DNA of 35,468 nt from Lachnospiraceae bacterium (GCA_017455005.1 JAFTBX010000045.1:1-35468), one strand, 5' to 3'. Positions 1 through 8,404 are shown, counted from the first letter of the stretch. Made by a program: numbers and translations. Notes: generated from the letters alone by a model not told the origin.

Positions 1-47
1 AAAATACATGATTTTCGAAACACAGCTCCGAAACGAGCGTGCGGCAA

Positions 48-59
48 GGGGGGGTGATC
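48..59 (+). promoter_or_regulatory. Extended Shine-Dalgarno deciding the LacI regulator start
   Basis: The purine run followed by TGATC matches the complement of the 16S rRNA 3' end with a single mismatch. Spacing favours GTG 62 over ATG 8 or ATG 71. Confidence 0.6.
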
Positions 60-61
60 AC

Positions 62-1087
62 GTGGTTTCGATGAAGGATATCGCCAGAGAGTGCCGTGTT
101 TCCGTTGCGACCGTCAGTAAAGCGCTGAACGGACAGCCCGATATCGGAGCCGAGACCCGGGAGCGGATCGTACGCAAAGCCGAAGAGATGGGTTACATGG
201 CGAACTCCGCCGCAAGAGCACTGAAAACAAATCGGACTTACAACATTGGCGTGCTTTTCGTGAATTCCAGAAACGGCGGTCTTGCACATGAGTTTTTCTC
301 CATGGTGCTGGACGGGATCCGGGAACAGGCTGAGGAAGCCGGCTACGATATCACATTCATCAACCGCAACCTCGGGCAGAAGCCCGGCACCTATCTGCAG
401 CATTGCCTGTACCGCGGTGTGGACGGCGTGGTGATCGCATCCGCCGACTTCGCGGATCCGATGATCCTGGAACTTGTGAATTCGCAGCTGCCGGTCGTAA
501 CGATCGACCACATGTTCAATGGACACATTTCCGTTATGTCCGACAACATGAAAGGCATGGACGCCCTGGTCCGGTACGCAGCGTCCAAAGGACATAAGAG
601 GATCGCGCTGATCCACGGCGAACACACTTCTGTCACACAGGCACGGCTTTCGGGGTTTTACAGAGCCTGTGAGGATCTGGGGATTACGCTCGATGATGAC
701 CTGATCTTAGAAGGCAGGTATCATGACGCGGAAGAGTGCTATGCGCTTACGAAGAGAATCCTTGCGCGGCCAAAACTTCCGACATGTATCTTTTTCCCGG
801 ACGATTACTCTTATATCGGAGGCTATAACGCGATCCGGGAAGCGGGATTGAAGGTGCCTGAGGATATCTCCGTCATCGGATATGACGGGATCCCTCTTTC
901 AAGGATCCTGAGTCCGGTACTGACGACCTGGCAGCAGAACAACGGAGGCCTGGGACGGACCGCGGCGGAGAGACTGATCGAGCTGATCGAACGCCCAAAG
1001 ACGGCGATCCTCGACCGGGTCATCATCCACGGTTCCATGCAGGAAGGCGGATCAGTGGCCGACATTGGCAGCAAAAAGAAAAAATAA
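62..1087 (+). CDS. LacI/GalR-family transcriptional regulator
   Basis: Sugar-responsive DNA-binding repressor, probably controlling the transporter and glycosidase genes that follow. The first 25 residues form the LacI helix-turn-helix (KDIARECRVSVATVSKALNG), followed by the hinge region (ARALKTNRTYNIGVLF) and a periplasmic-binding-protein-like effector domain to about residue 330, including the typical VIGYDGIPLS segment. The product is about 341 aa, normal for the family. I chose the GTG at 62 because a sequence matching the extended anti-Shine-Dalgarno complement with one mismatch (GGGGGTGATC, 50-59) lies 7 bases upstream of its core. An ATG at 8 is in frame but would add a non-homologous tail, and ATG 71 is the other possibility. 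The C-terminus ends in a lysine run. The ligand cannot be read from the sequence; the GH5 neighbour suggests a beta-glucan oligosaccharide. Confidence 0.93.
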   Translation: MVSMKDIARECRVSVATVSKALNGQPDIGAETRERIVRKAEEMGYMANSAARALKTNRTYNIGVLFVNSRNGGLAHEFFSMVLDGIREQAEEAGYDITFINRNLGQKPGTYLQHCLYRGVDGVVIASADFADPMILELVNSQLPVVTIDHMFNGHISVMSDNMKGMDALVRYAASKGHKRIALIHGEHTSVTQARLSGFYRACEDLGITLDDDLILEGRYHDAEECYALTKRILARPKLPTCIFFPDDYSYIGGYNAIREAGLKVPEDISVIGYDGIPLSRILSPVLTTWQQNNGGLGRTAAERLIELIERPKTAILDRVIIHGSMQEGGSVADIGSKKKK

Positions 1088-1160
1088 CCGTTTCAGCCGC
1101 GCGGCATATAACTGCAGCGGCAAAATGGCAGGAACACATAAGGGAAGATGTGGACATCAG

Positions 1161-1189
1161 TTAAAAACAGGGAGACCTGTTTCGATAAG
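1161..1189 (+). promoter_or_regulatory. Candidate weak promoter with palindromic operator ahead of the sugar-binding protein gene
   Basis: TTAAAA (1161-1166) and GATAAG (1184-1189) are spaced by 17 bases, each matching 4 of 6 consensus positions. Between and partly over them lies a palindrome, AAACAGG (1165-1171) and CCTGTTT (1176-1182), separated by GAGA. A palindrome in the promoter spacer next to a LacI-type gene is where an operator would be expected. It could equally fold as an RNA hairpin with a GNRA loop if transcription starts upstream. The promoter call is weak; the palindrome is exact. Confidence 0.35.
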
Positions 1190-1228
1190 TAAAGTAATCA
1201 TGTATACCTTAACAGGAGGATGGTTCTT

Positions 1229-2623
1229 ATGAAAAAAAGACTTACGGTACTTGCAACAGCAATGGCAGTAGTAACTGCACTTACAGCCTGCGGCGGTTCT
1301 CAGCCTGCAGCGACTACGGCAGCACCGGCAGAGACGACGGCAGCGGCAGCTACAGAGGCTCCGGCAACAACGGAAGCTCCGGCTGCGGAAACAGCAGCAG
1401 CTGCGGAAGAAAGCAGCGAAGGCAAGGTTTTCAATATCTACGCATGGAACGAAGAATTCAAGGGATTCTTTGAGAAGTACTACACGGTTCCGGAGGGCGT
1501 GACGGTCAACTGGATCATCACCCCGAGTGACAACGGCGCATATCAGCAAAAGCTGGATGAGGCACTGCTGAATCAGGCAAATGCTGCCGACGATGAAAAG
1601 GTCGATATGTTCCTCGCAGAGGCAGACTACATTCTTAAGTACGCTGGATCCGACGCGACACAGGATGTCACGGCACTTGGCGTCAACGATTTCTCCAACA
1701 CCTATAAGTACACCGTACAGGCGGCTTCCGATAATAATGGCGTAGTGAAGGGCGTATCCTTCCAGTGCTGCCCGTCAGCATTGATCTACCGCCGTTCGAT
1801 CGCTCAGGATGTACTCGGCGTTTCCGAGCCGGATGAAGTCCAGGCGAAGCTCGACAGCTGGGATAAGTTCAACGCAGTTGCAAAGGACGCCAAGGACAAG
1901 GGCTACTACATGACCGCATCCTTCGCTGAGACCTATCGTGTATTCTCCAACAACTGCACGATGCCCTGGGTAGACGCTGATAACAACCTCCAGTTCGATC
2001 CGCAGATCGAGGCATGGATCGCACAGACCGAGGACTTCATTAACAATGATTACACCCTTACTGCAGGCGTCTGGGATGATGAGAAGAACAAACAGATGTT
2101 CGCAGACGGCAAGACGATGTGCTTCTTCGGCCCGGCATGGTACTTCAACTTCTGCATGGGCAATGCACAGGATCCTGAAAAAGGCTGCTCCGGCGACTGG
2201 GCGATCTGCGAAGGACCGGCAGCTCATTTCTGGGGCGGTACCTGGCTGATGGCACCGGCAGGCACGGACAACCCGACCATGCTGGCTGACATCATGAATA
2301 CCTTTATTAACGACGAGGAAGTCTGCTCCGCTCTGGTAGCAAACGAGGCACAGTTCTCCAACAACCAGAAGGTCAACGCGAAGTTCGCGGAAGACGAGAG
2401 CTACGGCAATGAGTTCCTGGGCGGCCAGAACGACGTCGCAGTCTTCTCAGAGATGACCGACAACATCGTATGGGAGAACCACACCATTTACGATCAGCTG
2501 CTCAATGAGGGTCTGCAGAACCAGCTGCAGGAGTACTTCAAGGGTTCAGTTGATAAGGACACTGCACTCAAGAACTTCTATAACTACATCAACGAGACTT
2601 ACCCGGCGATCAACACTCCCTGA
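1229..2623 (+). CDS. ABC transporter extracellular sugar-binding lipoprotein
   Basis: Captures a sugar outside the membrane and passes it to the two permeases encoded next. The N-terminus is a lipoprotein signal peptide with lipobox LTAC and lipidation at Cys21, followed by an Ala/Thr/Glu/Pro-rich linker to about residue 66 that tethers the domain to the membrane. The mature domain (NIYAWNEEF onwards) has the family-1 extracellular solute-binding fold, with aromatic residues suited to sugar stacking (for example the HFWGGTW segment). The product is about 464 aa, usual for the family. I chose ATG 1229 because AGGAGG at 1214-1219 lies 9 bases upstream; ATG 1220 would be far too close. The substrate is unknown; an oligosaccharide is likely from the LacI and GH5 neighbours. 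Confidence 0.93.
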   Translation: MKKRLTVLATAMAVVTALTACGGSQPAATTAAPAETTAAAATEAPATTEAPAAETAAAAEESSEGKVFNIYAWNEEFKGFFEKYYTVPEGVTVNWIITPSDNGAYQQKLDEALLNQANAADDEKVDMFLAEADYILKYAGSDATQDVTALGVNDFSNTYKYTVQAASDNNGVVKGVSFQCCPSALIYRRSIAQDVLGVSEPDEVQAKLDSWDKFNAVAKDAKDKGYYMTASFAETYRVFSNNCTMPWVDADNNLQFDPQIEAWIAQTEDFINNDYTLTAGVWDDEKNKQMFADGKTMCFFGPAWYFNFCMGNAQDPEKGCSGDWAICEGPAAHFWGGTWLMAPAGTDNPTMLADIMNTFINDEEVCSALVANEAQFSNNQKVNAKFAEDESYGNEFLGGQNDVAVFSEMTDNIVWENHTIYDQLLNEGLQNQLQEYFKGSVDKDTALKNFYNYINETYPAINTP

Positions 2624-2699
2624 CTTTAATCAACGGAAGGCTGACGGGTGACCGGACATACAGCGAATGCCTGCATGCCCCGGAAAGGATAAAACTACG

Positions 2700-2724
2700 G
2701 AGGCAAGGCGTCATGCCTTGCCTC
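2700..2724 (+). promoter_or_regulatory. Strong hairpin between the binding-protein and permease genes
   Basis: GAGGCAAGGC (2700-2709) and GCCTTGCCTC (2715-2724) form a perfect 10-bp stem with a 5-base loop. No T-run follows, so it is more likely an mRNA-stabilising or partial-termination hairpin than a full terminator. In ABC sugar operons such elements commonly let the binding protein be made in excess of the permeases. Confidence 0.7.
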
Positions 2725-2755
2725 GTCTCATAGAAACAGGCGGTGGAGAAAGGAT

Positions 2756-3718
2756 ATGAGCAAACCGAAAAAAGAAATCAAAGGCGGAAATGTCAGCAGC
2801 GGAAAGTGGGGGTATCTCTTCATTCTGCCCTTCTTTATTGCCTATACCTTCTGTACACTGATTCCGCAGCTGATGACATTTTACAACAGCCTGTTCATGA
2901 ACTACCGTGACGGCCTGACGCAGGTCGGTCCGAAGTTCGTCGGGCTGCAGAATTACATCACACTTTTTACACCGGATAACTCCGGTTCGATCGGCATTTT
3001 AAAGTACTTCGGAAACACCATTGTCCTGTGGCTCATGGGTGCGGTCCCGCAGATCGTGATCGCCATGCTGCTGGCGGTATTCTTTACGAGCTATAGACTC
3101 AATATCAAGGGACAGCAGTTCTTTAAAACAGTCATCTACATGCCGAACCTGATCATGGCGTCAGCGTTCTCCATGTTGTTTTTTACCCTGTTTTCACCGG
3201 TGGGACCGGTCAACCAGGTGCTGCTCGCATCAGGCTGGGCGGATAAGGCCATAGATTTCCTCAACATCAAAGTCAGCGTCCGGCTTCTGATCTCGCTGAT
3301 GAACTTCCTGATGTGGTTCGGCAACACGACGATCCTGCTGATGGCAGGCATCCAGGGCATCGACCAGTCGCTCTTTGAGGCGGCGCAGATCGACGGCGCC
3401 AACTCCTGGCAGATTTTCTTCAAGGTGACGATGCCGCTGCTTTCTCCGATCCTTGTTTATACAGTCATTACGGCTATGATCGGCGGCCTGCAGATGTTCG
3501 ATGTGCCGCAGATCCTGACCAACGGACGGGGCATGCCGAATCGTTCCAGCATGACCATGGTCATGTACCTCAACAACTACCTGACGACCAGCAAAAACTA
3601 TGGTATGGCCGGTGCGGTGAGCGTGGTGCTGTTCATCATATCCGCAGTACTGAGCCTGGTCGTGTACAGCTCTTTGTCAAAACAGTATAAAGAGCCGAAG
3701 CGTCACAGAAAGTATTGA
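2756..3718 (+). CDS. ABC sugar transporter permease (MalF/UgpA type)
   Basis: Integral membrane subunit that forms half of the sugar channel. The 320-aa product has about six hydrophobic helices beginning at WGYLFILPFFIAYTF, and carries the EAA loop (EAAQIDGANSWQIFF) that docks onto the ATPase subunit in binding-protein-dependent transporters. A GGAGAAAGG ribosome-binding sequence precedes ATG 2756. It follows the binding-protein gene after a hairpin-containing spacer and is followed by its partner permease. No ATP-binding subunit lies nearby; many Gram-positive carbohydrate importers of this type share an MsmK/UgpC-like ATPase encoded elsewhere. Confidence 0.94.
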   Translation: MSKPKKEIKGGNVSSGKWGYLFILPFFIAYTFCTLIPQLMTFYNSLFMNYRDGLTQVGPKFVGLQNYITLFTPDNSGSIGILKYFGNTIVLWLMGAVPQIVIAMLLAVFFTSYRLNIKGQQFFKTVIYMPNLIMASAFSMLFFTLFSPVGPVNQVLLASGWADKAIDFLNIKVSVRLLISLMNFLMWFGNTTILLMAGIQGIDQSLFEAAQIDGANSWQIFFKVTMPLLSPILVYTVITAMIGGLQMFDVPQILTNGRGMPNRSSMTMVMYLNNYLTTSKNYGMAGAVSVVLFIISAVLSLVVYSSLSKQYKEPKRHRKY

Positions 3719-3768
3719 CAGGCAGCTTACAATGCAGGCTGAGAGTCTTATTTCAGGAGGTAATGACT

Positions 3769-4635
3769 ATGAGGAATAACGAAGAGAGCGAGAGAGGAAG
3801 GCTGCATCTGATGATCACGAGGATCGTTGTCTATGCGATCCTGATCTTTCTGTCCTTCCTGTGCCTGTTCTTCTTTTACATGCTGATCATCAACTCGACG
3901 CGTTCAAACGCCGAGCTGCAGGCGGGCTTTTCTGCCCTGCCGCAGGGTCATTTCATAGAAAACTTCAAAAACGCCTGGACGGATGCCTCCATCAATATCC
4001 CGCGGGGCATGCTGAACAGCTTTATCATCGCGTCCTGTACGGCAGTGCTTACGACCTATTTTTCCGCGCTGACCGCTTACGGCATTCACATCTATGATTT
4101 CAAGCTGAAGAAACCGGCGTTTTTGTTCATCATGGCGGTTATGATGATCCCGCCGCAGGTATCGGCTGTCGGCTTTATCCAGCTGATGTTCAAGCTGAAG
4201 CTCACCAACAATTACCTGCCGCTCATCGTACCCAGCATCGCGGCACCCGTTGTTTTCTTTTACATGAAGCAGTACATGGAAAGCGTCCTTCCGATCGAGA
4301 TCGTCGAGTCGGCGAGGATCGACGGGGCGAGTGAGTTCCGGACATTCAACCAGATCGTGCTGCCGGTTATGAAGCCGGCGATCGCGGTACAGATGATCTT
4401 TTCCTTTGTGCAGTCATGGAACAACTACTTCATCCCGGCGCTGCTCCTGGACAAGGCCGAAATGAAGACCGTCCCGATCATGATCGCGCAGCTCCGTTCC
4501 GCAGACTATTCCAAGTTTGATATGGGCAAGGTATATATGTTCATTCTGCTTGCGATCCTGCCGGTGCTGATCGTTTACCTCATCCTTTCCAAGTTCATCA
4601 TCAAGGGTGTGACGGCCGGCGCGGTCAAAGGCTAA
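3769..4635 (+). CDS. ABC sugar transporter permease (MalG/UgpE type)
   Basis: Second membrane subunit of the sugar importer, pairing with the preceding permease. About 288 aa with six predicted helices (first at IVVYAILIFLSFLCLFF) and an EAA loop (ESARIDGASEFRTFNQI). I chose ATG 3769 because AGGAGG (3755-3760) is 8 bases upstream. ATG 3763 is only 2 bases from the SD, and a longer reading from 3715, overlapping the preceding stop codon, adds an unconserved 18-residue tail. The next gene begins 9 bases after the stop, so the glycoside hydrolase is almost certainly co-transcribed. Confidence 0.94.
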   Translation: MRNNEESERGRLHLMITRIVVYAILIFLSFLCLFFFYMLIINSTRSNAELQAGFSALPQGHFIENFKNAWTDASINIPRGMLNSFIIASCTAVLTTYFSALTAYGIHIYDFKLKKPAFLFIMAVMMIPPQVSAVGFIQLMFKLKLTNNYLPLIVPSIAAPVVFFYMKQYMESVLPIEIVESARIDGASEFRTFNQIVLPVMKPAIAVQMIFSFVQSWNNYFIPALLLDKAEMKTVPIMIAQLRSADYSKFDMGKVYMFILLAILPVLIVYLILSKFIIKGVTAGAVKG

Positions 4636-4644
4636 GGAGAAAAA

Positions 4645-5595
4645 ATGTTAACAGATAAAGGATTCTACAGGGGCATCAATCTTGGCGGATGGATGTCCCA
4701 GTGTGATTATAGCGAAGAAAGGCTGAACGGGTTCATCAGGGAAGAGGACTTTGCCCGGATCTCGGACTGGGGTCTTGACCATGTGCGGCTTCCGGTCGAT
4801 TATAATGTCGTGCAGCGGTCGGACGGATCGCTTCGGCCGGAGGGCTTTGAGCGTATCGGCAGGGTGCTTTCGTGGTGTGAAAAGTACGGCCTTCGCATGG
4901 TGCTTGACCTGCATAAGACGCAGGGGTTTTCCTTTGACGCGATGGAAGGGGAAGCCGGATTTTTTGAAAATGAAAAATACCAGGAACGCTTTTATGCGCT
5001 CTGGACAGCGTTTGCGGAAGCTTTTGGCGGAGCCCATGAAAAGATGGCGTTTGACCTTCTGAACGAAGTGACGGAAGAGCGGTTCCTTCCGGCATGGATG
5101 CGGATCGCAGGGGAATGCGTCCGCAGGATCCGTGCTTTTGCGCCGGAATCGGAGATCCTGGTCGGAAGCTACCACCATAACGGCGCAAGAGAGGTGCAGT
5201 ACCTGATGCCGCCCTTTGACGCGCATACGGTCTACAACTTCCACTGTTACGAACCACTGAAATTCACGCACCAGGGAGCACATTGGGACACGGGACTGAA
5301 CCGGGCAGACCGCTTTGCCTTCGAAGAAAGCGGCGCATCTGAAGCGTATCTGGAAGAACTGATGCGCCCGGCCGTGGAAAAGGCGGGAAAAGAGTGCGCG
5401 GAGCTATACTGCGGCGAGTACGGCGTCATCGACATCGTACCGACATCGGAAGCGCTCAAGTGGTTTAAGGCGATCCACGAGGTCTTTGAGAAGCATAAGA
5501 TCGCCAGGGCAGTCTGGAGTTACCGTGAGATGGACTTCGGACTCGCGGACGAACGCTGGGATAAAGACCGCAGGGAACTGCTTAAGTATCTTTGA
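4645..5595 (+). CDS. Cytoplasmic glycoside hydrolase, GH5 (cellulase)-like
   Basis: Predicted retaining glycosidase acting on oligosaccharides brought in by the adjacent transporter. The 316-aa TIM-barrel-type sequence starts with the GH5-like GINLGGW segment. It has the acid/base motif LLNEV (Glu141), the HCYEP motif (His200, Tyr202) and the nucleophile in YCGEYG (Glu258). There is no signal peptide, so the enzyme should be intracellular, unlike most cellulases. A TAAGGAGAAAAA ribosome-binding site precedes ATG 4645, and the gene lies immediately after the second permease. Substrate specificity (beta-glucan, beta-mannan or another beta-linked oligosaccharide) cannot be fixed from sequence. 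Confidence 0.88.
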   Translation: MLTDKGFYRGINLGGWMSQCDYSEERLNGFIREEDFARISDWGLDHVRLPVDYNVVQRSDGSLRPEGFERIGRVLSWCEKYGLRMVLDLHKTQGFSFDAMEGEAGFFENEKYQERFYALWTAFAEAFGGAHEKMAFDLLNEVTEERFLPAWMRIAGECVRRIRAFAPESEILVGSYHHNGAREVQYLMPPFDAHTVYNFHCYEPLKFTHQGAHWDTGLNRADRFAFEESGASEAYLEELMRPAVEKAGKECAELYCGEYGVIDIVPTSEALKWFKAIHEVFEKHKIARAVWSYREMDFGLADERWDKDRRELLKYL

Positions 5596-5622
5596 AAACA
5601 ATTTAAAATGATTATCTGGATA

Positions 5623-5664
5623 GGGGATGTGCCGGCAAGGGATAGAGTGGGTCGGAACATCCCC
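5623..5664 (+). terminator. Hairpin after the sugar operon, possible weak terminator
   Basis: GGGGATGT (5623-5630) pairs with ACATCCCC (5657-5664), with an inner CCG/CGG pair extending the stem, and TTT follows. The long loop and short T-run make it a poor textbook terminator, but it lies between the GH5 gene and the next promoter. Confidence 0.4.
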
Positions 5665-5731
5665 TTTCTGCGGACGTCGGCGGCCCGCAGCGGGGGATAC
5701 TCCGGCCGGTGTAAAATGCTGGTTTCCCATG

Positions 5732-5760
5732 TGGACGAGGTCTTCAATCTGTGCTACAAT
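5732..5760 (+). promoter_or_regulatory. Sigma-A-type promoter for the ABC-F gene
   Basis: TGGACG (5732-5737), a 17-base spacer and TACAAT (5755-5760) preceded by TGC, an extended -10. Only seven bases separate the -10 from ATG 5768, so the predicted transcription start coincides with, or nearly with, the start codon. Confidence 0.6.
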
Positions 5761-5767
5761 AAGTCCC

Positions 5768-7810
5768 ATGATTTTAGCAGTCAACGAATTATATAAAAGT
5801 TATGACGGAAAAGACATCCTTCGGGGTGTCTCTTTCCACATGGAAGCACATGACAAGCTGGCAATCACCGGCATCAACGGCGCGGGCAAAACGACCCTGC
5901 TGAGACAGATCATCGGCGAAGAGCATCCGGACAGCGGCACCGTCGTCATACCGAAGGAAGCGAGGATCGGGTACCTTTCCCAGATCCCGGACATCGAGTC
6001 GGATCGTACGATCTATGACGAAGTCATCAGTGTCAGGAGCGACCTTTTGGAGGCGGAGAAAACGCTGCGGGATCTGGAACTGAAGATGCAGCATGCGGCT
6101 TCGGAGGAAGCGGGCAGTGCCTCTGCCGGCGATGTTTTCGACCGGTATGCGACGCTTTCCCACCGCTTTGAATCGGAAGGCGGTTACGCGCTTCGTTCCA
6201 ATGTTGTCGGTATCCTGAAGGGACTCGGCTTCCGGGAAGACGAGTTCGATAAGAAGGTTTCTGTCCTTTCCGGAGGGCAGAAGACCAGGCTTTCTCTCGG
6301 CAGACTCCTTTTGGACTCTCCCGACATCCTGATCCTGGATGAGCCTACGAACCACCTGGATATCGATTCCGTCGCATGGCTTGAAGGATATCTCCGTTCC
6401 TGGAAGGGAGCGGTGATCATCGTTTCCCATGACCGGTATTTTCTGGATCGCATTGTCAACAAGGTCCTGGATATCGAAAACGGCCACGCAAGGCTTTATA
6501 CCGGCAACTATACGGCGTTTGCGGAAAAGAAAGCGGCGCTCCGCAAGGATCAGATGCGCGCCTGGCTCAACAATCAGGCGGAGATCAGGCATCAGCAGGA
6601 AGTCATTGATAAGCTGAAGCGCTTCAACCGTGAAAAGTCGATCAAGCGCGCGGAATCACGTGAGAAGATGCTCGCGAGAGTGGAGCGCGTGGACAAACCT
6701 TTTGATGTGGACGATGCGATGCGGCTGCATTTTACGCCGTCCAAGCTCTCCGGAAAGGATGTGCTTTTTGCGGACGGACTCGGCAAGTCCTATGGTGACC
6801 TGGAGCTTTTTGCGGGCGTGGACCTGGACGTAAAGCGCGGCGAGAAGCTTGCAATCATCGGCCCGAACGGAACCGGCAAGACGACGCTCCTGAAGATCAT
6901 CAGCGGAAATGAGGTGCAGGATGAAGGCGAGCTGGAGTTCGGTTCCAGGGTCGAACCTGCTTATTACGACCAGGAGCACCAGGTGCTGAACCCGGATAAC
7001 ACGGTCTTTGATGAGATCTCCGACGCCTATCCTTACATGAACAATACGGAGATCCGAAACCTCCTGGCTTCGTTCCTCTTTACCGGTGATGACGTCTTCA
7101 AGATGGTACGAGATTTATCGGGCGGTGAAAAAGGCAGGCTTTCCCTCGCGAAGCTGATGCTTTCGAAGGCAAACCTCCTGCTGCTGGATGAGCCGACAAA
7201 CCATCTGGATATCACTTCCAAGGAGATCCTGGAGGAAGCGGTCAGAAACTACGAGGGTACGGTCATTTATGTATCGCACGACCGTTACTTCATCAACCGC
7301 ACGGCCTCGCGTATCCTGGAACTCGATCACAGGCACTTTGTAAACTACCAGGGCAACTACGACTATTATCTGGAAAAGAAAGCGGACCCGACTTTTGACG
7401 CTTCGAAGGCGATCAGCGGAAAGCTGCAGGAAAGAGATACAGCCGCCTTTGGTGCGGGCAATGCAGCCGTTCCCGGTCAGTCAGGCGGAAAGCCTGCGGC
7501 GGCGCCGGCCGCGGGGGATAACGGCAGCACAGAGGCTGCTGACAAAAAGCCCGCTTTAAGCTTCCAGGAGCAAAAGGAGAGGAAGCAGCAGCTGCAAAAG
7601 CTCCGTACGGCACTTGCGGCGTGTGAAAAGGAGATCAACGAAAAAGAAGCGGCGTCTGAAGCGATCGATGAAGAAATGGCAAAGCCGGAGGTGGCGGTCA
7701 ATTCCGCGAAGCTGAATGAGCTCGCCAAAAAGAAGGACGGGCTTACCGAAGCGCTGGAAGAGCTTTATCTTCGCTGGGAGGAGCTTTCAGAGTCGGTGGA
7801 GAACTTCTGA
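5768..7810 (+). CDS. ABC-F family ATP-binding protein
   Basis: Cytoplasmic ABC-F ATPase with two nucleotide-binding domains and no membrane segments; members of this family bind the ribosome and relieve stalling or antibiotic block. Domain 1 has Walker A GINGAGKTT, signature LSGGQKTRLSLG and Walker B ILILDEPTNHLD. A charged interdomain linker follows (FNREKSIKRAESREKM). Domain 2 has GPNGTGKTT, LSGGEKGRLSLA and LLLLDEPTNHLD. The C-terminal 110 residues are an Ala/Gly/Pro-rich spacer and a Glu/Lys-rich coiled coil, as in YdiF/Uup-type members. About 680 aa. I chose ATG 5768 because homology starts there (MILAVNELYKSY); the in-frame extension to 5627 is unconserved and crosses the promoter. No Shine-Dalgarno precedes this ATG. 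The exact subfamily (housekeeping or resistance) is not decidable here. Confidence 0.93.
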   Translation: MILAVNELYKSYDGKDILRGVSFHMEAHDKLAITGINGAGKTTLLRQIIGEEHPDSGTVVIPKEARIGYLSQIPDIESDRTIYDEVISVRSDLLEAEKTLRDLELKMQHAASEEAGSASAGDVFDRYATLSHRFESEGGYALRSNVVGILKGLGFREDEFDKKVSVLSGGQKTRLSLGRLLLDSPDILILDEPTNHLDIDSVAWLEGYLRSWKGAVIIVSHDRYFLDRIVNKVLDIENGHARLYTGNYTAFAEKKAALRKDQMRAWLNNQAEIRHQQEVIDKLKRFNREKSIKRAESREKMLARVERVDKPFDVDDAMRLHFTPSKLSGKDVLFADGLGKSYGDLELFAGVDLDVKRGEKLAIIGPNGTGKTTLLKIISGNEVQDEGELEFGSRVEPAYYDQEHQVLNPDNTVFDEISDAYPYMNNTEIRNLLASFLFTGDDVFKMVRDLSGGEKGRLSLAKLMLSKANLLLLDEPTNHLDITSKEILEEAVRNYEGTVIYVSHDRYFINRTASRILELDHRHFVNYQGNYDYYLEKKADPTFDASKAISGKLQERDTAAFGAGNAAVPGQSGGKPAAAPAAGDNGSTEAADKKPALSFQEQKERKQQLQKLRTALAACEKEINEKEAASEAIDEEMAKPEVAVNSAKLNELAKKKDGLTEALEELYLRWEELSESVENF

Positions 7811-7887
7811 GTTAAGAATTAACGGTTTACATAAGTCTGTTTCATCGGCGGTACATTTCCCGTCGGATGCCATAAGGAGGACTTACC

Positions 7888-8097
7888 ATGCGTATCAAAC
7901 AATATCCCAAACTCAGGCGGGTGCTGGCTGTCTGCGGGCTGATCCTGATCATCGGCCTGCTCGTGGCAGCGCTGGTCACCATGGTCAGCGGCAAAAATCC
8001 CGGCCTTGCGATGGCTCTTTTCGGGTGCCTGATCATGCTGTCCATCATCATGTGGGTCTTCCTTAGCTATGTGAGAAGGCACATGGAGGACGAGTGA
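7888..8097 (+). CDS. Small two-helix membrane protein, unknown function
   Basis: A 69-aa protein with a short basic N-terminus (MRIKQYPKLRR), a first hydrophobic helix at about residues 12-32, a short GKNPG turn, a second helix at about 37-59, and a charged tail (RRHMEDE). A good ribosome-binding site (AAGGAGG, 7 bases before ATG 7888) supports translation. It follows the ABC-F gene after 77 bases and is followed by a terminator-like hairpin, so it may be the last gene of that transcript. I do not recognise a family. Similar short hydrophobic proteins are common in Clostridia. Confidence 0.75.
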   Translation: MRIKQYPKLRRVLAVCGLILIIGLLVAALVTMVSGKNPGLAMALFGCLIMLSIIMWVFLSYVRRHMEDE

Positions 8098-8149
8098 CGT
8101 CTGACAGCCGGTTTTAAGAGAGAACCTGTCACAAAGAATAATGCTTTTT

Positions 8150-8190
8150 ATCCCCTTTCGCGGGCCTCAGACGTCCGCGGAAGGGGATTT
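8150..8190 (+). terminator. Rho-independent-like terminator after the small membrane protein gene
   Basis: A 14-bp stem (8150-8163 with 8175-8188, one T-G wobble) has an 11-base loop and is followed by a short T-run. The stem is strong but the T-run is brief. It is positioned at the end of the ABC-F/small-protein unit and before the next promoter. The rest of the 307-base gap from 8098 to 8404 holds a weaker hairpin near 8103-8130, an AT-rich promoter stretch and the ribosome-binding site of the next gene. Confidence 0.65.
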
Positions 8191-8269
8191 GTATGTCCGC
8201 CTGTGACAGAGTGAATACTCTTTTTCAGTTTTATAAAGTATTTTGTAAGAAACGACTCTTTTTCATAAA

Positions 8270-8298
8270 TTGTTTCCCCCTATATCTTGTGGTAAGAT
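8270..8298 (+). promoter_or_regulatory. Sigma-A-type promoter for the cell-wall gene cluster
   Basis: TTGTTT (8270-8275), a 17-base spacer, and TAAGAT (8293-8298) with an upstream TGG that resembles an extended -10. It sits in the only clearly AT-rich stretch of this gap and leaves a leader of about 100 bases before the penicillin-binding protein gene. Confidence 0.6.
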
Positions 8299-8404
8299 AT
8301 ATACGTAAATCTATGTCAAGAAGTAAATCTTGCATATTCGTCCGGCTGCGGCGCCGTGAAAAAGGCTGCAGGCAGACGGAAAAGGAGACGAAGATAAGGA
8401 TCAG

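Noticed and set aside
5627..5767. N-terminal extension of the ABC-F gene
   Set aside because: Residues are unconserved (Cys/Trp/Arg-rich) and the stretch contains the hairpin and promoter; the family start is at 5768.
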